A DNA stretch of 64,000 nucleotides from RYN-111 sp963760125 (GCA_963760125.1 CAVXBV010000007.1:372001-436000), one strand, 5' to 3'. Positions 54,475-63,667 are shown, counted from the first letter of the stretch. Numbers and translations: made by a program. The notes: generated by a model from the letters alone, not told the origin.

Positions 54475-56097
54475 GTGAAACCCCGCGTCCCGCTCGTGCT
54501 CTGCTCGAGTCTGCTGGTCCTCGCCGCCGGCACCGGTTCCGCCGCCGCCCATGACGTGACGCCGGGACAGGAGCAGACGCTGGCCCACCTGCGCGCAGAC
54601 GCGCCGGGGCTCCCCACCGTGACCAGCAGCAACATCAAGCAGCTCGCCGGCCTGCCCGAGACGGCCGCGATCTCCATGGAGTTCGCCCGCACCGGCCCGT
54701 TCGCGTACGTCAGCAGCACGGACACCATCTCCGTCCTCGACCTCACCGACCCGCGCAACCCCGCCCTTCGCGGCACGTTGATCAACGTCTTGTTCGAGAA
54801 CGAGTCCATGACGTACGGCGAGCGCGTCATCGGGGGGAAGCTCACCCGGTTCGTCGTCGCCGCCGTCGACCTCGTCCAGGCCTCACCGGGGGACCCCCAG
54901 CACGTCAACCTGGACGACGGGCCGGAGATGGTGATCGTCGACGTCACCGACCCGGACGCGCCGTTCATCCGCAGCCGCACCCCCCAGAGCGGCGCCGGCG
55001 CTGTCACCACGAGCACGCACACGGTCCAGTGCGTCGACCAGGCCGACTGCCGCTATGCCTACTCCGCAGGCACCGGGAGCCAGTTCTCGATCATCGACCT
55101 CACCGACCTCGACGCCCCCAGGGAGCTGAAGACCGTGCCGTCTCCGGCGTCCGGTCCCGGCAAGGACGGGTTCGCCCGCGGTGCGGGGCACTACTGGGAC
55201 TTCGACGGCGTCCTCGGTTGGCACACCGGCTCCGGGGGAGCCGCAGCGTTCGACGTGAGCGACCAGACCGAGCCCGTGCTGGTCACCGCGACCAACGCCA
55301 AGGGTCGTGGCAAGCCGATCAACGACTTCATCCTGCACAACTCCATGCGGCCCAACGCGACGAGCTTCCGCCCCGGCGCGGCCCCGTCGATCGCCAACGG
55401 GAACGTGCTGCTGGTGACCGAGGAGGACTACGCCGACGAGGGTGACGAGCTCGTCTGCAGCGAGGCCGGCAGCTTCCAGACGTGGTATGTCCCCGACCTC
55501 GACGGGGCGGCCTACCGCACCCGGAACGCCACCGGGAAGGTGCAGGACGTCGGCACGGTCGAGCCGCTCGACCAGGTCAACGCTCCCTCGGACTTCGGCG
55601 GTGGCCTGTCAGCCCCGGTCACGGGCTTCTGCTCCGCCCACTGGTTCGACGTCCACCAGGACGGGTTCGTCGCGCTCGGCCACTACGGCGCCGGTCTGCG
55701 CATCCTGGACGTGAACGACCCGCGCAGCATCAAGCAGTACGGCTACGTCACGGGCCTCGCGACCCAGGTCTGGGACGCCTACTGGGTTCCGCAGCGTGAC
55801 GCGGCAGGGGTGGCCATCCCTGGGCAGAAGACCAACCTCGTCTACACGGCCGACGCCGTCCGCGGCATCGAGGTCTACGAGGTGACGCTGCCGGCGAAGA
55901 CCGCCGCCCCGCCCGTCGTGCAGCCGCCCGCCGCTCCGCCCGTTCCGCCGGCGGCGCCGCCGCAGGCGCCGCGTCCTTCCGGGGGCGGGAGCCTGGCCGC
56001 GACCGGTCTGCCCCTGGACGTGCCGCTGATGGCCGTCGCCGTCCTGGCGTTGGCGCTCACGCAGTGGCGCCGTCGTCGGACGGCCGTCCGCCGCTGA
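54475..56097 (+). CDS. LVIVD-repeat surface protein with LAATG sorting signal
   Basis: 540-aa secreted protein. Signal peptide at residues 1-25 (RVPLVLCSSLLVLAAGTGSAAA). The body contains beta-propeller repeats of LVIVD type (YVSSTDTISVLDLTDPRNPA, VIVDVTDPDAPF, SIIDLTDLDAPREL, RILDVNDPRSI). A Pro/Ala-rich stalk leads to LAATG, a hydrophobic segment and RRRR, the form recognised by class E sortases. GTG at 54475 with GAGGAG upstream. A cell-wall or surface protein of unknown binding partner. Confidence 0.85.
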   Translation: MKPRVPLVLCSSLLVLAAGTGSAAAHDVTPGQEQTLAHLRADAPGLPTVTSSNIKQLAGLPETAAISMEFARTGPFAYVSSTDTISVLDLTDPRNPALRGTLINVLFENESMTYGERVIGGKLTRFVVAAVDLVQASPGDPQHVNLDDGPEMVIVDVTDPDAPFIRSRTPQSGAGAVTTSTHTVQCVDQADCRYAYSAGTGSQFSIIDLTDLDAPRELKTVPSPASGPGKDGFARGAGHYWDFDGVLGWHTGSGGAAAFDVSDQTEPVLVTATNAKGRGKPINDFILHNSMRPNATSFRPGAAPSIANGNVLLVTEEDYADEGDELVCSEAGSFQTWYVPDLDGAAYRTRNATGKVQDVGTVEPLDQVNAPSDFGGGLSAPVTGFCSAHWFDVHQDGFVALGHYGAGLRILDVNDPRSIKQYGYVTGLATQVWDAYWVPQRDAAGVAIPGQKTNLVYTADAVRGIEVYEVTLPAKTAAPPVVQPPAAPPVPPAAPPQAPRPSGGGSLAATGLPLDVPLMAVAVLALALTQWRRRRTAVRR

Positions 56098-56099
56098 GC

Positions 56100-57860
56100 T
56101 CAGGGGGCCGGAGGAACCGGGGCCGATTCGCGCCAGCGGCTGGTGATCGGCAGTCGCCGGTCCCGTCCGAACGCGCGTGAGGTGACCTTCGGCCCGGGCG
56201 GGTTCTGCCGGCGTTTGTACTCCGCGAGGTCCACCAGCCGCAGCACCCGGTCCACGACCGCGGGGTCGAAGCCCTTCTCGATCAGCTCGGCCCGGCCCAG
56301 GTCGTGCTCCACGTAGGCGTCCAGCAGGGGATCGAGGATGTCGTACGGCGGGAGCCGGTCGCTGTCGAGCTGCCCGGGGGCGAGCTCGGCGGACGGTGGC
56401 TTCTCGATCGACGCCCACGGGATGACCAGGCCCTGGCTGTTGCGCCAGCGGGCGAGCGCCCACACCAGGGTCTTGGGCACGTCCTTGATGGGCGCGAACC
56501 CGCCGGCGCTGTCGCCGTAGAGCGTCGAGAAGCCCGTCGCGAGCTCGCTCTTGTTGCCGGTGGTCAGGACCAGGTGGCCGTGCTGGTTGGACAGCGCCAT
56601 CAGCAGGGTGCCGCGGACGCGTGCCTGCAGGTTCTCCAGCGCCAGGCCGTCGAGGTGGGTGGAGGTGCAGTAGGCCTCGACCATCGGGGCGATCGCGATC
56701 TGCTGCCACTGCAGGTGCTGCAGGTCGGCGAGCTCCTTGGCGTCGTCGATGCTGCCGCGGCTGCTCCACGCGCTCGGCATCCCGACGACGTGGACCCGCT
56801 CCGCCCCGAGGGCGTCACAGGCGATCGTGGCGACCACCGCCGAGTCGATGCCACCGGACAGGCCGAGGACGACGGAGCGGAAGCCGTTCTTCTCGACGTA
56901 GTCCCGGGTCGCCGTGACGAGCGCGCCCCAGAGCTCCTCCTCATCGCCCAGCTCCGCAGCGATGCGCGACGGGGAGGGGGTGTACGGCGGGACGGGTTGG
57001 TCCGACAGCACGTGGCGATCGACGTGCATGACCGTGCCGTCACCCGCGTCGACGTCACCGGTCAGCGTGCCGAGGGTGCCCGGGAGCTCGAGGTCCACGA
57101 CCATCAGACCCTGCTCCCACTCGGGCGCGCGGGCCACGATCGTGCCGTCGGCCGTGACCAGCAGGGAGTCCCCGTCGTACACCAGCTCGTCCTGGCCGCC
57201 GATCATGTTCACGTAGGCAATCGCCGCCCCCGCCTCCTGTGCCCGTCGGCTGACGAGTCTGCCGCGCACGTCGTCCTTGAAGCGCTCGTAGGGGCTCGCG
57301 TTGGGGCACAGCAGCAACTGCACACCGGCCTCGCGGGCGACCGCGACCGGACCGCCCTCCTGCCACAGGTCCTCGCAGATCACCAGGCCGAGGTCGATGC
57401 CGTGCAGCCGCACCACCGGGAACCGGTCACCGCGCACGAAGTAGCGGTACTCGTCGAAGACGCCGTAGTTGGGCAGGTGGTGCTTGGCGTACGACGCGAC
57501 GACCCTTCCGCCGTACAGGAGGGCAGCGGCGTTCTGCGGCTCCCCAGCGGGACGACCGACGGCGGGGGCGGGGCGGTGGCTGCGGTCGCAGTAGCCGACC
57601 ACCACCGCCACGCCGCCCGCACCCTCGTCGGCGAGGTCGCGCGCCAGCGACTCGACGGCTGCGAGGCTGGCGTCGACGAAGGACGCCCGCAGGACCAGGT
57701 CCTCCGGCATGTAGCCGGTGAGGGTCATCTCCGGGAAGACCACCACGTGGCAGCCGGCCTCGCGGGCGTGCGCGGCGTAGTTGCGCACGATCGCGCTGTT
57801 GCCGCGCAGGTCACCGACGGTGGTGTTGACCTGGGCGAGCCCGACCCTCAGCTGTGGCAT
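56100..57860 (-). CDS. nadE: Glutamine-dependent NAD+ synthetase NadE
   Basis: 586 aa. N-terminal nitrilase-type glutaminase with the Glu-Lys-Cys triad (VFPEMTLTGY, KHHLPNYG, LVICEDLW) and C-terminal synthetase with the pyrophosphatase motif GLSGGIDSAVVA. Ends in a typical RRLPITSRWR. ATG at 57860. Its stop is two bases from the LVIVD gene stop. Confidence 0.96.
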   Translation of the reverse strand: MPQLRVGLAQVNTTVGDLRGNSAIVRNYAAHAREAGCHVVVFPEMTLTGYMPEDLVLRASFVDASLAAVESLARDLADEGAGGVAVVVGYCDRSHRPAPAVGRPAGEPQNAAALLYGGRVVASYAKHHLPNYGVFDEYRYFVRGDRFPVVRLHGIDLGLVICEDLWQEGGPVAVAREAGVQLLLCPNASPYERFKDDVRGRLVSRRAQEAGAAIAYVNMIGGQDELVYDGDSLLVTADGTIVARAPEWEQGLMVVDLELPGTLGTLTGDVDAGDGTVMHVDRHVLSDQPVPPYTPSPSRIAAELGDEEELWGALVTATRDYVEKNGFRSVVLGLSGGIDSAVVATIACDALGAERVHVVGMPSAWSSRGSIDDAKELADLQHLQWQQIAIAPMVEAYCTSTHLDGLALENLQARVRGTLLMALSNQHGHLVLTTGNKSELATGFSTLYGDSAGGFAPIKDVPKTLVWALARWRNSQGLVIPWASIEKPPSAELAPGQLDSDRLPPYDILDPLLDAYVEHDLGRAELIEKGFDPAVVDRVLRLVDLAEYKRRQNPPGPKVTSRAFGRDRRLPITSRWRESAPVPPAP

Positions 57861-57882
57861 GGCCAGAGTCTAGGAAGGGTGG

Positions 57883-58734
57883 CTAGGACGCCGCCTTCAG
57901 CAGGGCGTCGTACTCGTCGTCCGACAGCGTCACCTCGGTGGCGGCGCAGTTCTCCTCGAGGTGCGCCACGCTGCCGGTACCGGGGATGGGCAGCATCACC
58001 GGCGAGCGCTTGAGCAGCCAGGCGAGCGCGAGCTGGGCGTGCGTGGCGTGGTGCTCCCGCGCGATCTCGTCGAGCAGGCCGCCCTCCTTGGCCAAGGACC
58101 CCGCAGCGACCGGGAACCACGGGATGAACCCGATGCCCTCGCGCTCGCAGTAGTCCAGCACGTCCTCGGAGGATCGGTCCGCGAGGTTGTACAGGTTCTG
58201 GACGCTGACGACGTCGACGACCTTGCGGCACTGCTCGATCTCCTCGACGGACACCTGGGACAGGCCCACGTGCTTGATGAGGCCCTGGTCCTGCAGTTCC
58301 TTGATGGCGCCGAGCGACTCCTCCGCGGGCACCTTGCCGTCGATGCGGTGCAGCTGCCAGAGGGGGAGCTGCTCGAGGCCGAGGCGGCGCAGGCTCATGT
58401 GGACGCACTGGCGGAGGTACTCCGGCCGGCCGACCTGCTCCCACTGGTCGGGGGCGAAGCGGGTCAGGCCGCCCTTCGTCGCGACGGTGACGGCGGCGTA
58501 CGGGTGCAGGGCCTCGCGGATGAGGTCCTCGGACACGAACGGGCCGTAGCTGTCCGCGGTGTCGATGAAGTCGACGCCGAGCTCGACCGCACGTCGCAGC
58601 ACCTGCTTCGCGACCTCGGGGTCCGCCGGCGGGCCCCAGATGCCCTTGCCGGTGATCCGCATCGCCCCGAAGCCGAGGCGGTTCACGGTCAGGTCGGTGC
58701 CGGGGAAGGTGAAGGTGGTGCTCGAGGTGCTCAC
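57883..58734 (-). CDS. Aldo/keto reductase
   Basis: 283-aa NADPH-dependent reductase. LGFGAMRITG near the N-terminus, FIDTADSYG with the catalytic Asp/Tyr, the Lys in ATKGGLTR, HRIDGKVP with the His position, and IPGTGSVAHLEEN for cofactor binding. GTG at 58734 with GAGGAG 12 bases upstream. Divergent from glnA. Substrate unknown. Confidence 0.93.
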   Translation of the reverse strand: MSTSSTTFTFPGTDLTVNRLGFGAMRITGKGIWGPPADPEVAKQVLRRAVELGVDFIDTADSYGPFVSEDLIREALHPYAAVTVATKGGLTRFAPDQWEQVGRPEYLRQCVHMSLRRLGLEQLPLWQLHRIDGKVPAEESLGAIKELQDQGLIKHVGLSQVSVEEIEQCRKVVDVVSVQNLYNLADRSSEDVLDYCEREGIGFIPWFPVAAGSLAKEGGLLDEIAREHHATHAQLALAWLLKRSPVMLPIPGTGSVAHLEENCAATEVTLSDDEYDALLKAAS

Positions 58735-58880
58735 GGGTCAGGGTTCTCCTCAGAGGTGGCTGGTGCGTCTTAAGTCCTGACCCCGAGCGGAGGGGGTTTG
58801 TTCCCTTGCCGCGCGCAGCAGGAGTCGCCGCGCGGCCGCCGACGCGCGCACCAGCCGCAGCAGCCTGCAACGATGGGGTC

Positions 58881-60209
58881 ATGGACAAGCAGCAGGAGTT
58901 CGTGCTCCGGACGATGGAGGAGCGGGACATCCGCTTCGTGCGCCTCTGGTTCACCGACGTGCTCGGGACGCTGAAGTCGGTGGCCATCGCGCCCGCCGAG
59001 CTCGAGGGGGCGTTCTCCGAGGGCATCGGGTTCGACGGGTCAGCGATCCAGGGCTTCGCCCGGGTCCAGGAGAGCGACATGCTCGCGAAGCCCGACCCGG
59101 CGACGTTCCAGGTGCTGCCCTGGCGCGGGGAGAATCCCGGCACGGCCCGGATGTTCTGCGACATCCAGATGCCTGACGGGTCCCCGTCCTGGGCCGATCC
59201 GCGCCACGTGCTGCGCCGCGCGCTGGCGAAAGCTGCTGAGGCGGGCTTCACCTTCTACACCCACCCCGAGCTCGAGTTCTTCCTGCTCAAGAACGACGAG
59301 GCCCCCCCGCAGCCGGTCGACCGCGGCGGGTACTTCGACCTCACCCCCCACGACGTCAGTCACGACTTCCGCCGGACGACGATCACGATGCTCGAGCGGC
59401 TCGGGATCTCCGTGGAGTTCAGCCACCACGAGGTCGCGCCGGGCCAGCAGGAGATCGACCTGCGGTACGCCGACGCGCTGTCGACGGCCGACAACATCCT
59501 CACGACGCGCCACGTGATCAAGGAGGTCGCGCTGTCGCAGGGGGTCTACGGCACGTTCATGCCCAAGCCGTTCCCGGACCAGCCGGGGTCGGGCATGCAC
59601 ACCCACCTGTCGCTGTTCGAGGGCGATCAGAACGCCTTCTACGACGGGGACGACCCGCTGCACCTGAGCAAGGTGGCCCGCCACTTCATCGCCGGTCTGC
59701 TCAAGCACGCCGCGGAGATCACGGCGGTCACCAACCAGTACGTCAACTCCTACAAGAGGCTGACCTGGGGTGGTGAGGCGCCCAACTACATCTGCTGGGG
59801 TCACAACAACAGCAGCGCCATGGTGCGCGTGCCGATGTACAAGCCGACCAAGGGCAACAGCACGCGCATCGAGGTCCGCAGCCCGGACAGCGCGACCAAC
59901 CCCTACCTCTGCTTCGCGCTGCTCCTCGCCGCTGGTCTCAAGGGCGTGGAGGGCGAGTACGAGCTCCCGCCGGGAGCCGAGGAGGACGTCTGGACCCTCA
60001 CCGACCAGGAGCGCCGCGCGCTCGGCATCCTCCCGCTGCCGGGCTCGCTGGCGGATGCGATCTCCGTCATGGAGAGCAGCGAGCTGGTGGCCGAGACGCT
60101 CGGTGAGCACGTCTTCGACTTCTTCCTGCGCAACAAGCGCGAGGAGTGGAAGGCCTACCGCCAACAGGTCACGCCGTTCGAGCTCTCCCGCTACCTCCCC
60201 GTCCTCTAG
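58881..60209 (+). CDS. glnA: Type I glutamine synthetase
   Basis: 442-aa GS. GFDGSAIQGF, HPELEFFLLKND, GSGMHTHLSLF, NQYVNSYKRL and NSTRIEVRSPDSATNPYL give the active site. It lacks the NLYDLP-type adenylylation tyrosine, with VWTLTDQERRALG in its place, so it belongs to the non-adenylylated GlnA2-like branch. ATG at 58881, preceded by no strong ribosome-binding site. The TAG at 60207 is followed in frame by an amidotransferase domain. Confidence 0.95.
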   Translation: MDKQQEFVLRTMEERDIRFVRLWFTDVLGTLKSVAIAPAELEGAFSEGIGFDGSAIQGFARVQESDMLAKPDPATFQVLPWRGENPGTARMFCDIQMPDGSPSWADPRHVLRRALAKAAEAGFTFYTHPELEFFLLKNDEAPPQPVDRGGYFDLTPHDVSHDFRRTTITMLERLGISVEFSHHEVAPGQQEIDLRYADALSTADNILTTRHVIKEVALSQGVYGTFMPKPFPDQPGSGMHTHLSLFEGDQNAFYDGDDPLHLSKVARHFIAGLLKHAAEITAVTNQYVNSYKRLTWGGEAPNYICWGHNNSSAMVRVPMYKPTKGNSTRIEVRSPDSATNPYLCFALLLAAGLKGVEGEYELPPGAEEDVWTLTDQERRALGILPLPGSLADAISVMESSELVAETLGEHVFDFFLRNKREEWKAYRQQVTPFELSRYLPVL

Positions 60210-60929
60210 TGGCGACGCGCGCTCTGCATCACCCACACCGCCTCCGAGCACCCCGGGTTCCTGGGGACCTGGCTCGAGCAGGAGGGCCTCGAGCTCGACG
60301 TCGTCGCGCCGTACGCCGGGGACGCGCTGCCCTCCCTGGAGGGCTACGCGGCCCTCGTCGTCATGGGTGGACCCCAGCAGGCGTACGACGACGCCAGCGC
60401 CGCGTGGCTGCGTGAGACCAAGGACCTGCTGCGCCGGGCGGTCCGGGACGAGTTGCCGACGTTCGGGGTCTGCCTCGGTGCCCAGCTCCTGGCTGAGGCC
60501 ACCGGCGGTCGGGTCGAGCCGGGGGCCGACGGGCCTGAGCTCGGAGCGCGGCTCGTGGCGCGGCGGGACCTGGCAGGCAACGACAAGCTGTTCTGGGACC
60601 TGCCCTTGTCGCCGATCGTCGTGCAGTGGCACTGGGACGCGATCGTTGACCTCCCACCCGCCGCCACGCTGCTCATGTCGTCCACGCGCTATCCGCACCA
60701 GGCGTTCCGCGTGGGGGCGGCCGCGTGGGGGATCCAGTTCCACGTCGAGGCCGACGCGGACATGGTCGGGCGTTGGGCTGCCGGGAACGCTTCGGACCTC
60801 GCTGAACTCGGTCTCGACCCCGCCGTCGTCCTCGCGCGGACGCTGCCAGAGCTCGACGAGGTCCAGGAGGTCTGGGGCGAGGTCCTCCGCCGCTTTGCCC
60901 GGTTCGCACTGGGCGCTTCCTCGCCCTGA
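60210..60929 (+). CDS. Class I glutamine amidotransferase-like protein (no normal start)
   Basis: About 240 aa, GMP-synthase-like amidotransferase. Homology begins right after the glnA stop (RRALCITHTASEHPGFLGTW), with the nucleophile in GVCLGAQLLAE and His in GIQFHVEAD. It is in the same frame as glnA and has no ATG, GTG or TTG before 60363, which would cut the first 51 residues. A GTG at 60209 in another frame (VATRAL) would serve if one base were inserted or two deleted. It may be translated by coupling with a frameshift error, or by readthrough of TAG. Likely acts with GS in nitrogen metabolism. Confidence 0.78.
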   Translation, partial: WRRALCITHTASEHPGFLGTWLEQEGLELDVVAPYAGDALPSLEGYAALVVMGGPQQAYDDASAAWLRETKDLLRRAVRDELPTFGVCLGAQLLAEATGGRVEPGADGPELGARLVARRDLAGNDKLFWDLPLSPIVVQWHWDAIVDLPPAATLLMSSTRYPHQAFRVGAAAWGIQFHVEADADMVGRWAAGNASDLAELGLDPAVVLARTLPELDEVQEVWGEVLRRFARFALGASSP

Positions 60930-61014
60930 TCAGTTTTGGACCGTGCCAGGACGACGGGTGTTGGTACTGAGAATCCCTGCACTGCAGGCGATCTCGCTCT
61001 CCACAGGGTGTTTT

Positions 61015-61037
61015 TCGAACGTGCATTCTGCTAGAAT
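61015..61037 (+). promoter_or_regulatory. LexA-like box and -10 hexamer before the DUF222/HNH gene
   Basis: TCGAACGTGCATTCTG (61015-61030) resembles the actinobacterial LexA site TCGAAC-N4-GTTCGA in its left half. TAGAAT (61032-61037) is a strong -10; transcription would begin near the ATG at 61044, giving a leaderless mRNA. Confidence 0.55.
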
Positions 61038-61043
61038 CTGTGC

Positions 61044-62414
61044 ATGTCAGCGGAGCAGGCGGTGCGGGACCTCACCCGGGTCGTGGACGCCGTCTGCGGG
61101 GCGCCGCTGGGGGATCTGCCCGCCGCGCAGCTGCAGGCGTTGGCCGTGGCGCTGCGGTCGGCGTCGGGTCGGCTCGAGGGAAAGCTCGACCAGACCCTGG
61201 CGGCGGTGGAGGTGCGGGGTGACGGGATGGTCCAGGTCAACGCGCACCCGCCGGCCCCAGATGGACCGCCCTTGGACGAACCTGCTGAGGTGACGCCTCC
61301 GCTGTACGCGCCGGTGCGGGTGTGGTGGCGCGAGTCGGTGACGGTCTCGGGGGGTCAGGCCGGGCGGGACCTGCGGCGGTGCGAGATCGCGTCGCGCCTG
61401 ACCGTGATCAGCGGCGCGGTCACCGAGGGTCGGCTCAGCCCCGAGCAGTCCGCGGTCCTCTACCGCCTGGACGGGAAGATCCCCGCCGCCGACCTGGAGG
61501 CCTCCCAGGAGGCCCTGGTGGTGCTGGCCGCGTCGATGAACCCTGAGGTCCTGGCCCAGTGGGTCCGGCACCTCATCGCCACCCACTGCGAACCCGCCCT
61601 GGACGCCGAGCACGACAAGGCCCTGACCCGGCGGTACCTGCAGACCACCCGCCATCCCGACGGGACGGTCAGTGGCCGGTTCGTGCTGCCCGACGCCGAC
61701 GCGGAGGCGCTGTTCACCGTCCTGGAGCCCCTCGCCCGCCGGGCCGGCCTGACTGATAAGCGGTCGGCCGGGCAACGCCGCGCCGACGCCCTCGTGGAGG
61801 TCTTCACCGCCGCGCTGCAATGGATGGACCTGCCCCAGGCAGGTGGACAACGCCCCCAGCTCGTGTGCGTCCTGCCCGGCGGCTGGCTCATCGGTGAGAC
61901 CGGCCCGAGCCTGCACGACCTGCTCACCCACGGCCTGCTCACCCCCGACACCACGACCGACCCCGCAGAGCACCCGACCGGCGTGCACCCGCACCAGCTG
62001 GAGGAGCACTGCGCGACCAGCCCCTGGACCGGCCCGCAGCCCCGCCACCGCGTCGACGCGCTGCTGTGCGACAGCGCCCTGTCCCGCGTGTTCAAAGACC
62101 CCCTGGGGCAGGTGACCAGCCTCCAGAGCCTGACCAACCAGATCACCACCGCTCAACGCAAAGCCCTCGCTGCCCGCGACCGGCACTGCACAGCGAAAGG
62201 CTGCCACCGGCCCCCCGCGTTCTGCGACGCCCACCACCTCGTGAGCCGTCAGAACGGCGGCGCGACCTCCATGGACAACCTGACCCTGCTGTGCCGAAGA
62301 CACCACGTCCTGTGGCACCACGGCCGACTCACCCTCCACGACCTCCACCTGCCCTGGCTCACCCACCGGCCCGACCCCCTGGGCCCACCCCACCTCTGGC
62401 ACGACACCGGCTGA
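61044..62414 (+). CDS. DUF222/HNH endonuclease (13E12 repeat type)
   Basis: 456 aa. Residues 1-330 are the DUF222 domain (RLTVISGAVTEGRLSPEQ, MNPEVLAQWVRHLIA). The C-terminal HNH nuclease begins at RDRHCTAKGCHRPPAFCDAHH and ends LLCRRHHVLWHHG, with zinc cysteines, the HH pair and the final His. Members are numerous in actinobacteria and are often damage-induced; their biological role is unclear. No Shine-Dalgarno is present. Confidence 0.92.
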   Translation: MSAEQAVRDLTRVVDAVCGAPLGDLPAAQLQALAVALRSASGRLEGKLDQTLAAVEVRGDGMVQVNAHPPAPDGPPLDEPAEVTPPLYAPVRVWWRESVTVSGGQAGRDLRRCEIASRLTVISGAVTEGRLSPEQSAVLYRLDGKIPAADLEASQEALVVLAASMNPEVLAQWVRHLIATHCEPALDAEHDKALTRRYLQTTRHPDGTVSGRFVLPDADAEALFTVLEPLARRAGLTDKRSAGQRRADALVEVFTAALQWMDLPQAGGQRPQLVCVLPGGWLIGETGPSLHDLLTHGLLTPDTTTDPAEHPTGVHPHQLEEHCATSPWTGPQPRHRVDALLCDSALSRVFKDPLGQVTSLQSLTNQITTAQRKALAARDRHCTAKGCHRPPAFCDAHHLVSRQNGGATSMDNLTLLCRRHHVLWHHGRLTLHDLHLPWLTHRPDPLGPPHLWHDTG

Positions 62415-62469
62415 CCCGGGCATCGGAGCGTGGGTGGCGAGGAGGTCGCCGTCGCTAGAGCCGCGAGAA

Positions 62470-62489
62470 GCGGCCATGGCCGCCCTTTT
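62470..62489 (+). terminator. Intrinsic terminator after the HNH gene
   Basis: GCGGC-CATG-GCCGC hairpin followed by CCTTTT, 55 bases after the stop. One of few terminators in the window with a T run. Confidence 0.6.
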
Positions 62490-62566
62490 CGACGCCGCGC
62501 ACCCTCTCGGTGACGTTTGGAATCTCGGCAGTGTCTCCTTTCGGAACGAAGGCGCATGATGGAGTC

Positions 62567-62875
62567 ATGACCGCTGACGAATTCTTCGTCGAGGACGAAC
62601 CACGTGAGTCGATCGAGGCCGCCTTCGGCGCTGGTCGGCGCGTTGTGACACGTCGGCCCGTCTCGTCCCGTCAGATAGGAGCGGAGAGCCAGGAGCCTGG
62701 CCGCTTCGAGCTGTTCATGACGACGGACGGAGAGTTTTGCTTCAGATTGAGGGCCGCGAACGGCGTCATCGTGGCGACCAGCCCCCGTTACTCGAGCAAG
62801 TCCGCTGCGCTTGAGGCCATCGCTTCCGTGAAGGCGATGGCCGCGGCTGCCCCGGTCGACTCCATGGCGGGCTGA
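62567..62875 (+). CDS. YegP/DUF1508-like small protein
   Basis: 102 aa with one DUF1508 unit (RFELFMTTDGEFCFRLRAANG, then ATSPRYSSKSAALEAIASVK). Such proteins are small, of unknown function and often duplicated in tandem; this has a single copy after an N-terminal extension of about 45 residues. ATG at 62567 with GGAG close upstream. Confidence 0.82.
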   Translation: MTADEFFVEDEPRESIEAAFGAGRRVVTRRPVSSRQIGAESQEPGRFELFMTTDGEFCFRLRAANGVIVATSPRYSSKSAALEAIASVKAMAAAAPVDSMAG

Positions 62876-63016
62876 CGCGCCGTCAGCCCTCTCGATGTCA
62901 GGCACTTCGTGTTGGCGCCTGCACCCCGCCGTGGCGTCTGCCCTCGGCCATGTCGGAGAGCGCCGCGGCTTGATCCGCGGCCTGGGCTGGAGTCAGCGAT
63001 GAAATTCGTCGCTCTC

Positions 63017-63307
63017 TCAGGTCTGGTCCTTACCGTGACACGCCACTACAGCTACGGGCCGTTCCGTGAAGGGGATGACCTGCCCGATAGTGGCGGCTCG
63101 TCCGCGGCTGTGCGCCACTGCCACCGCGGTGTCGTCGTCCTCGCCGGCCAGGTCGAGTGCCTCGTTGATGCGCGCCGTAAGGGAAGATTGGTCCAGTTCC
63201 TCGAGGCACCTCGTGGTTGCGGTGGCAGAGAATCGGGAACTCCTCACGCCGAACTGAGCGGCCCGCTTGTCCACCCGCTGGACTGGCACCGAGAGCGCAT
63301 TCTTCAT
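63017..63307 (-). CDS. Ribbon-helix-helix antitoxin-like protein, probably degenerate
   Basis: 96 aa. MKNALSVPVQRVDKRAAQFG and TRCLEELDQSSLTARINEAL resemble MazE-type antitoxins (MKTAVSIP..VDRAARELG), but a few residues are missing from the first helix region and RSEFYARA-like residues are changed (SSRFSATATT). No PemK/MazF toxin follows. The C-terminal 25 residues do not match the family. ATG at 63307 has no ribosome-binding site. Confidence 0.5.
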   Translation of the reverse strand: MKNALSVPVQRVDKRAAQFGVRSSRFSATATTRCLEELDQSSLTARINEALDLAGEDDDTAVAVAHSRGRAATIGQVIPFTERPVAVVACHGKDQT

Positions 63308-63370
63308 GGCGAAAATATGACCGGGTAGGAAGTCCTCCCGTATCCCTCTCAACAGCGGCGACTCGGCCGA

Positions 63371-63667
63371 TCAGCGGAGTACCTTGATCAACTGGGCGAC
63401 TGTGGGAGCCCCGCGAAGGCCGTCCGGTGTGGCGTAGACGCGACAGGACAAGCCGACTGGCGCGGCGTGATCCGCGAATGGGTCGCGCCCGTCCACGAGG
63501 ACCGTGGGGGAACCCCGGAAGTTCAGCCGCTCGGCATCCTCAGGCGTCGTCACCTCGACGTGCTCGGGGACGATGTTCAGCCTGGCGACCGCAAGGGCTT
63601 CCCGGAGCCGACCGTCCATCTGCTGCCAGTTGGGGCAGTCGTCGAAGTAGAGCAGCTGGATCTCCAT
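63371..63667 (-). CDS. Thioredoxin-like fold protein
   Basis: 98 aa. EIQLLYFDDCPNWQQMDGRL at the N-terminus (single Cys, CPNW), FRGSPTVLVDGRDPF with the cis-Pro, and GLSCRVYATPDG. It is of a small thioredoxin-like family common near mercury or stress genes, not a classical CxxC enzyme. ATG at 63667 is preferred; GTG at 63688 is the alternative. Confidence 0.8.
   Translation of the reverse strand: MEIQLLYFDDCPNWQQMDGRLREALAVARLNIVPEHVEVTTPEDAERLNFRGSPTVLVDGRDPFADHAAPVGLSCRVYATPDGLRGAPTVAQLIKVLR

Noticed and set aside
62909..63328. 139-codon plus-strand frame
   Set aside because: No family resemblance and it opposes the antitoxin-like gene, whose MazE-type start is more convincing.
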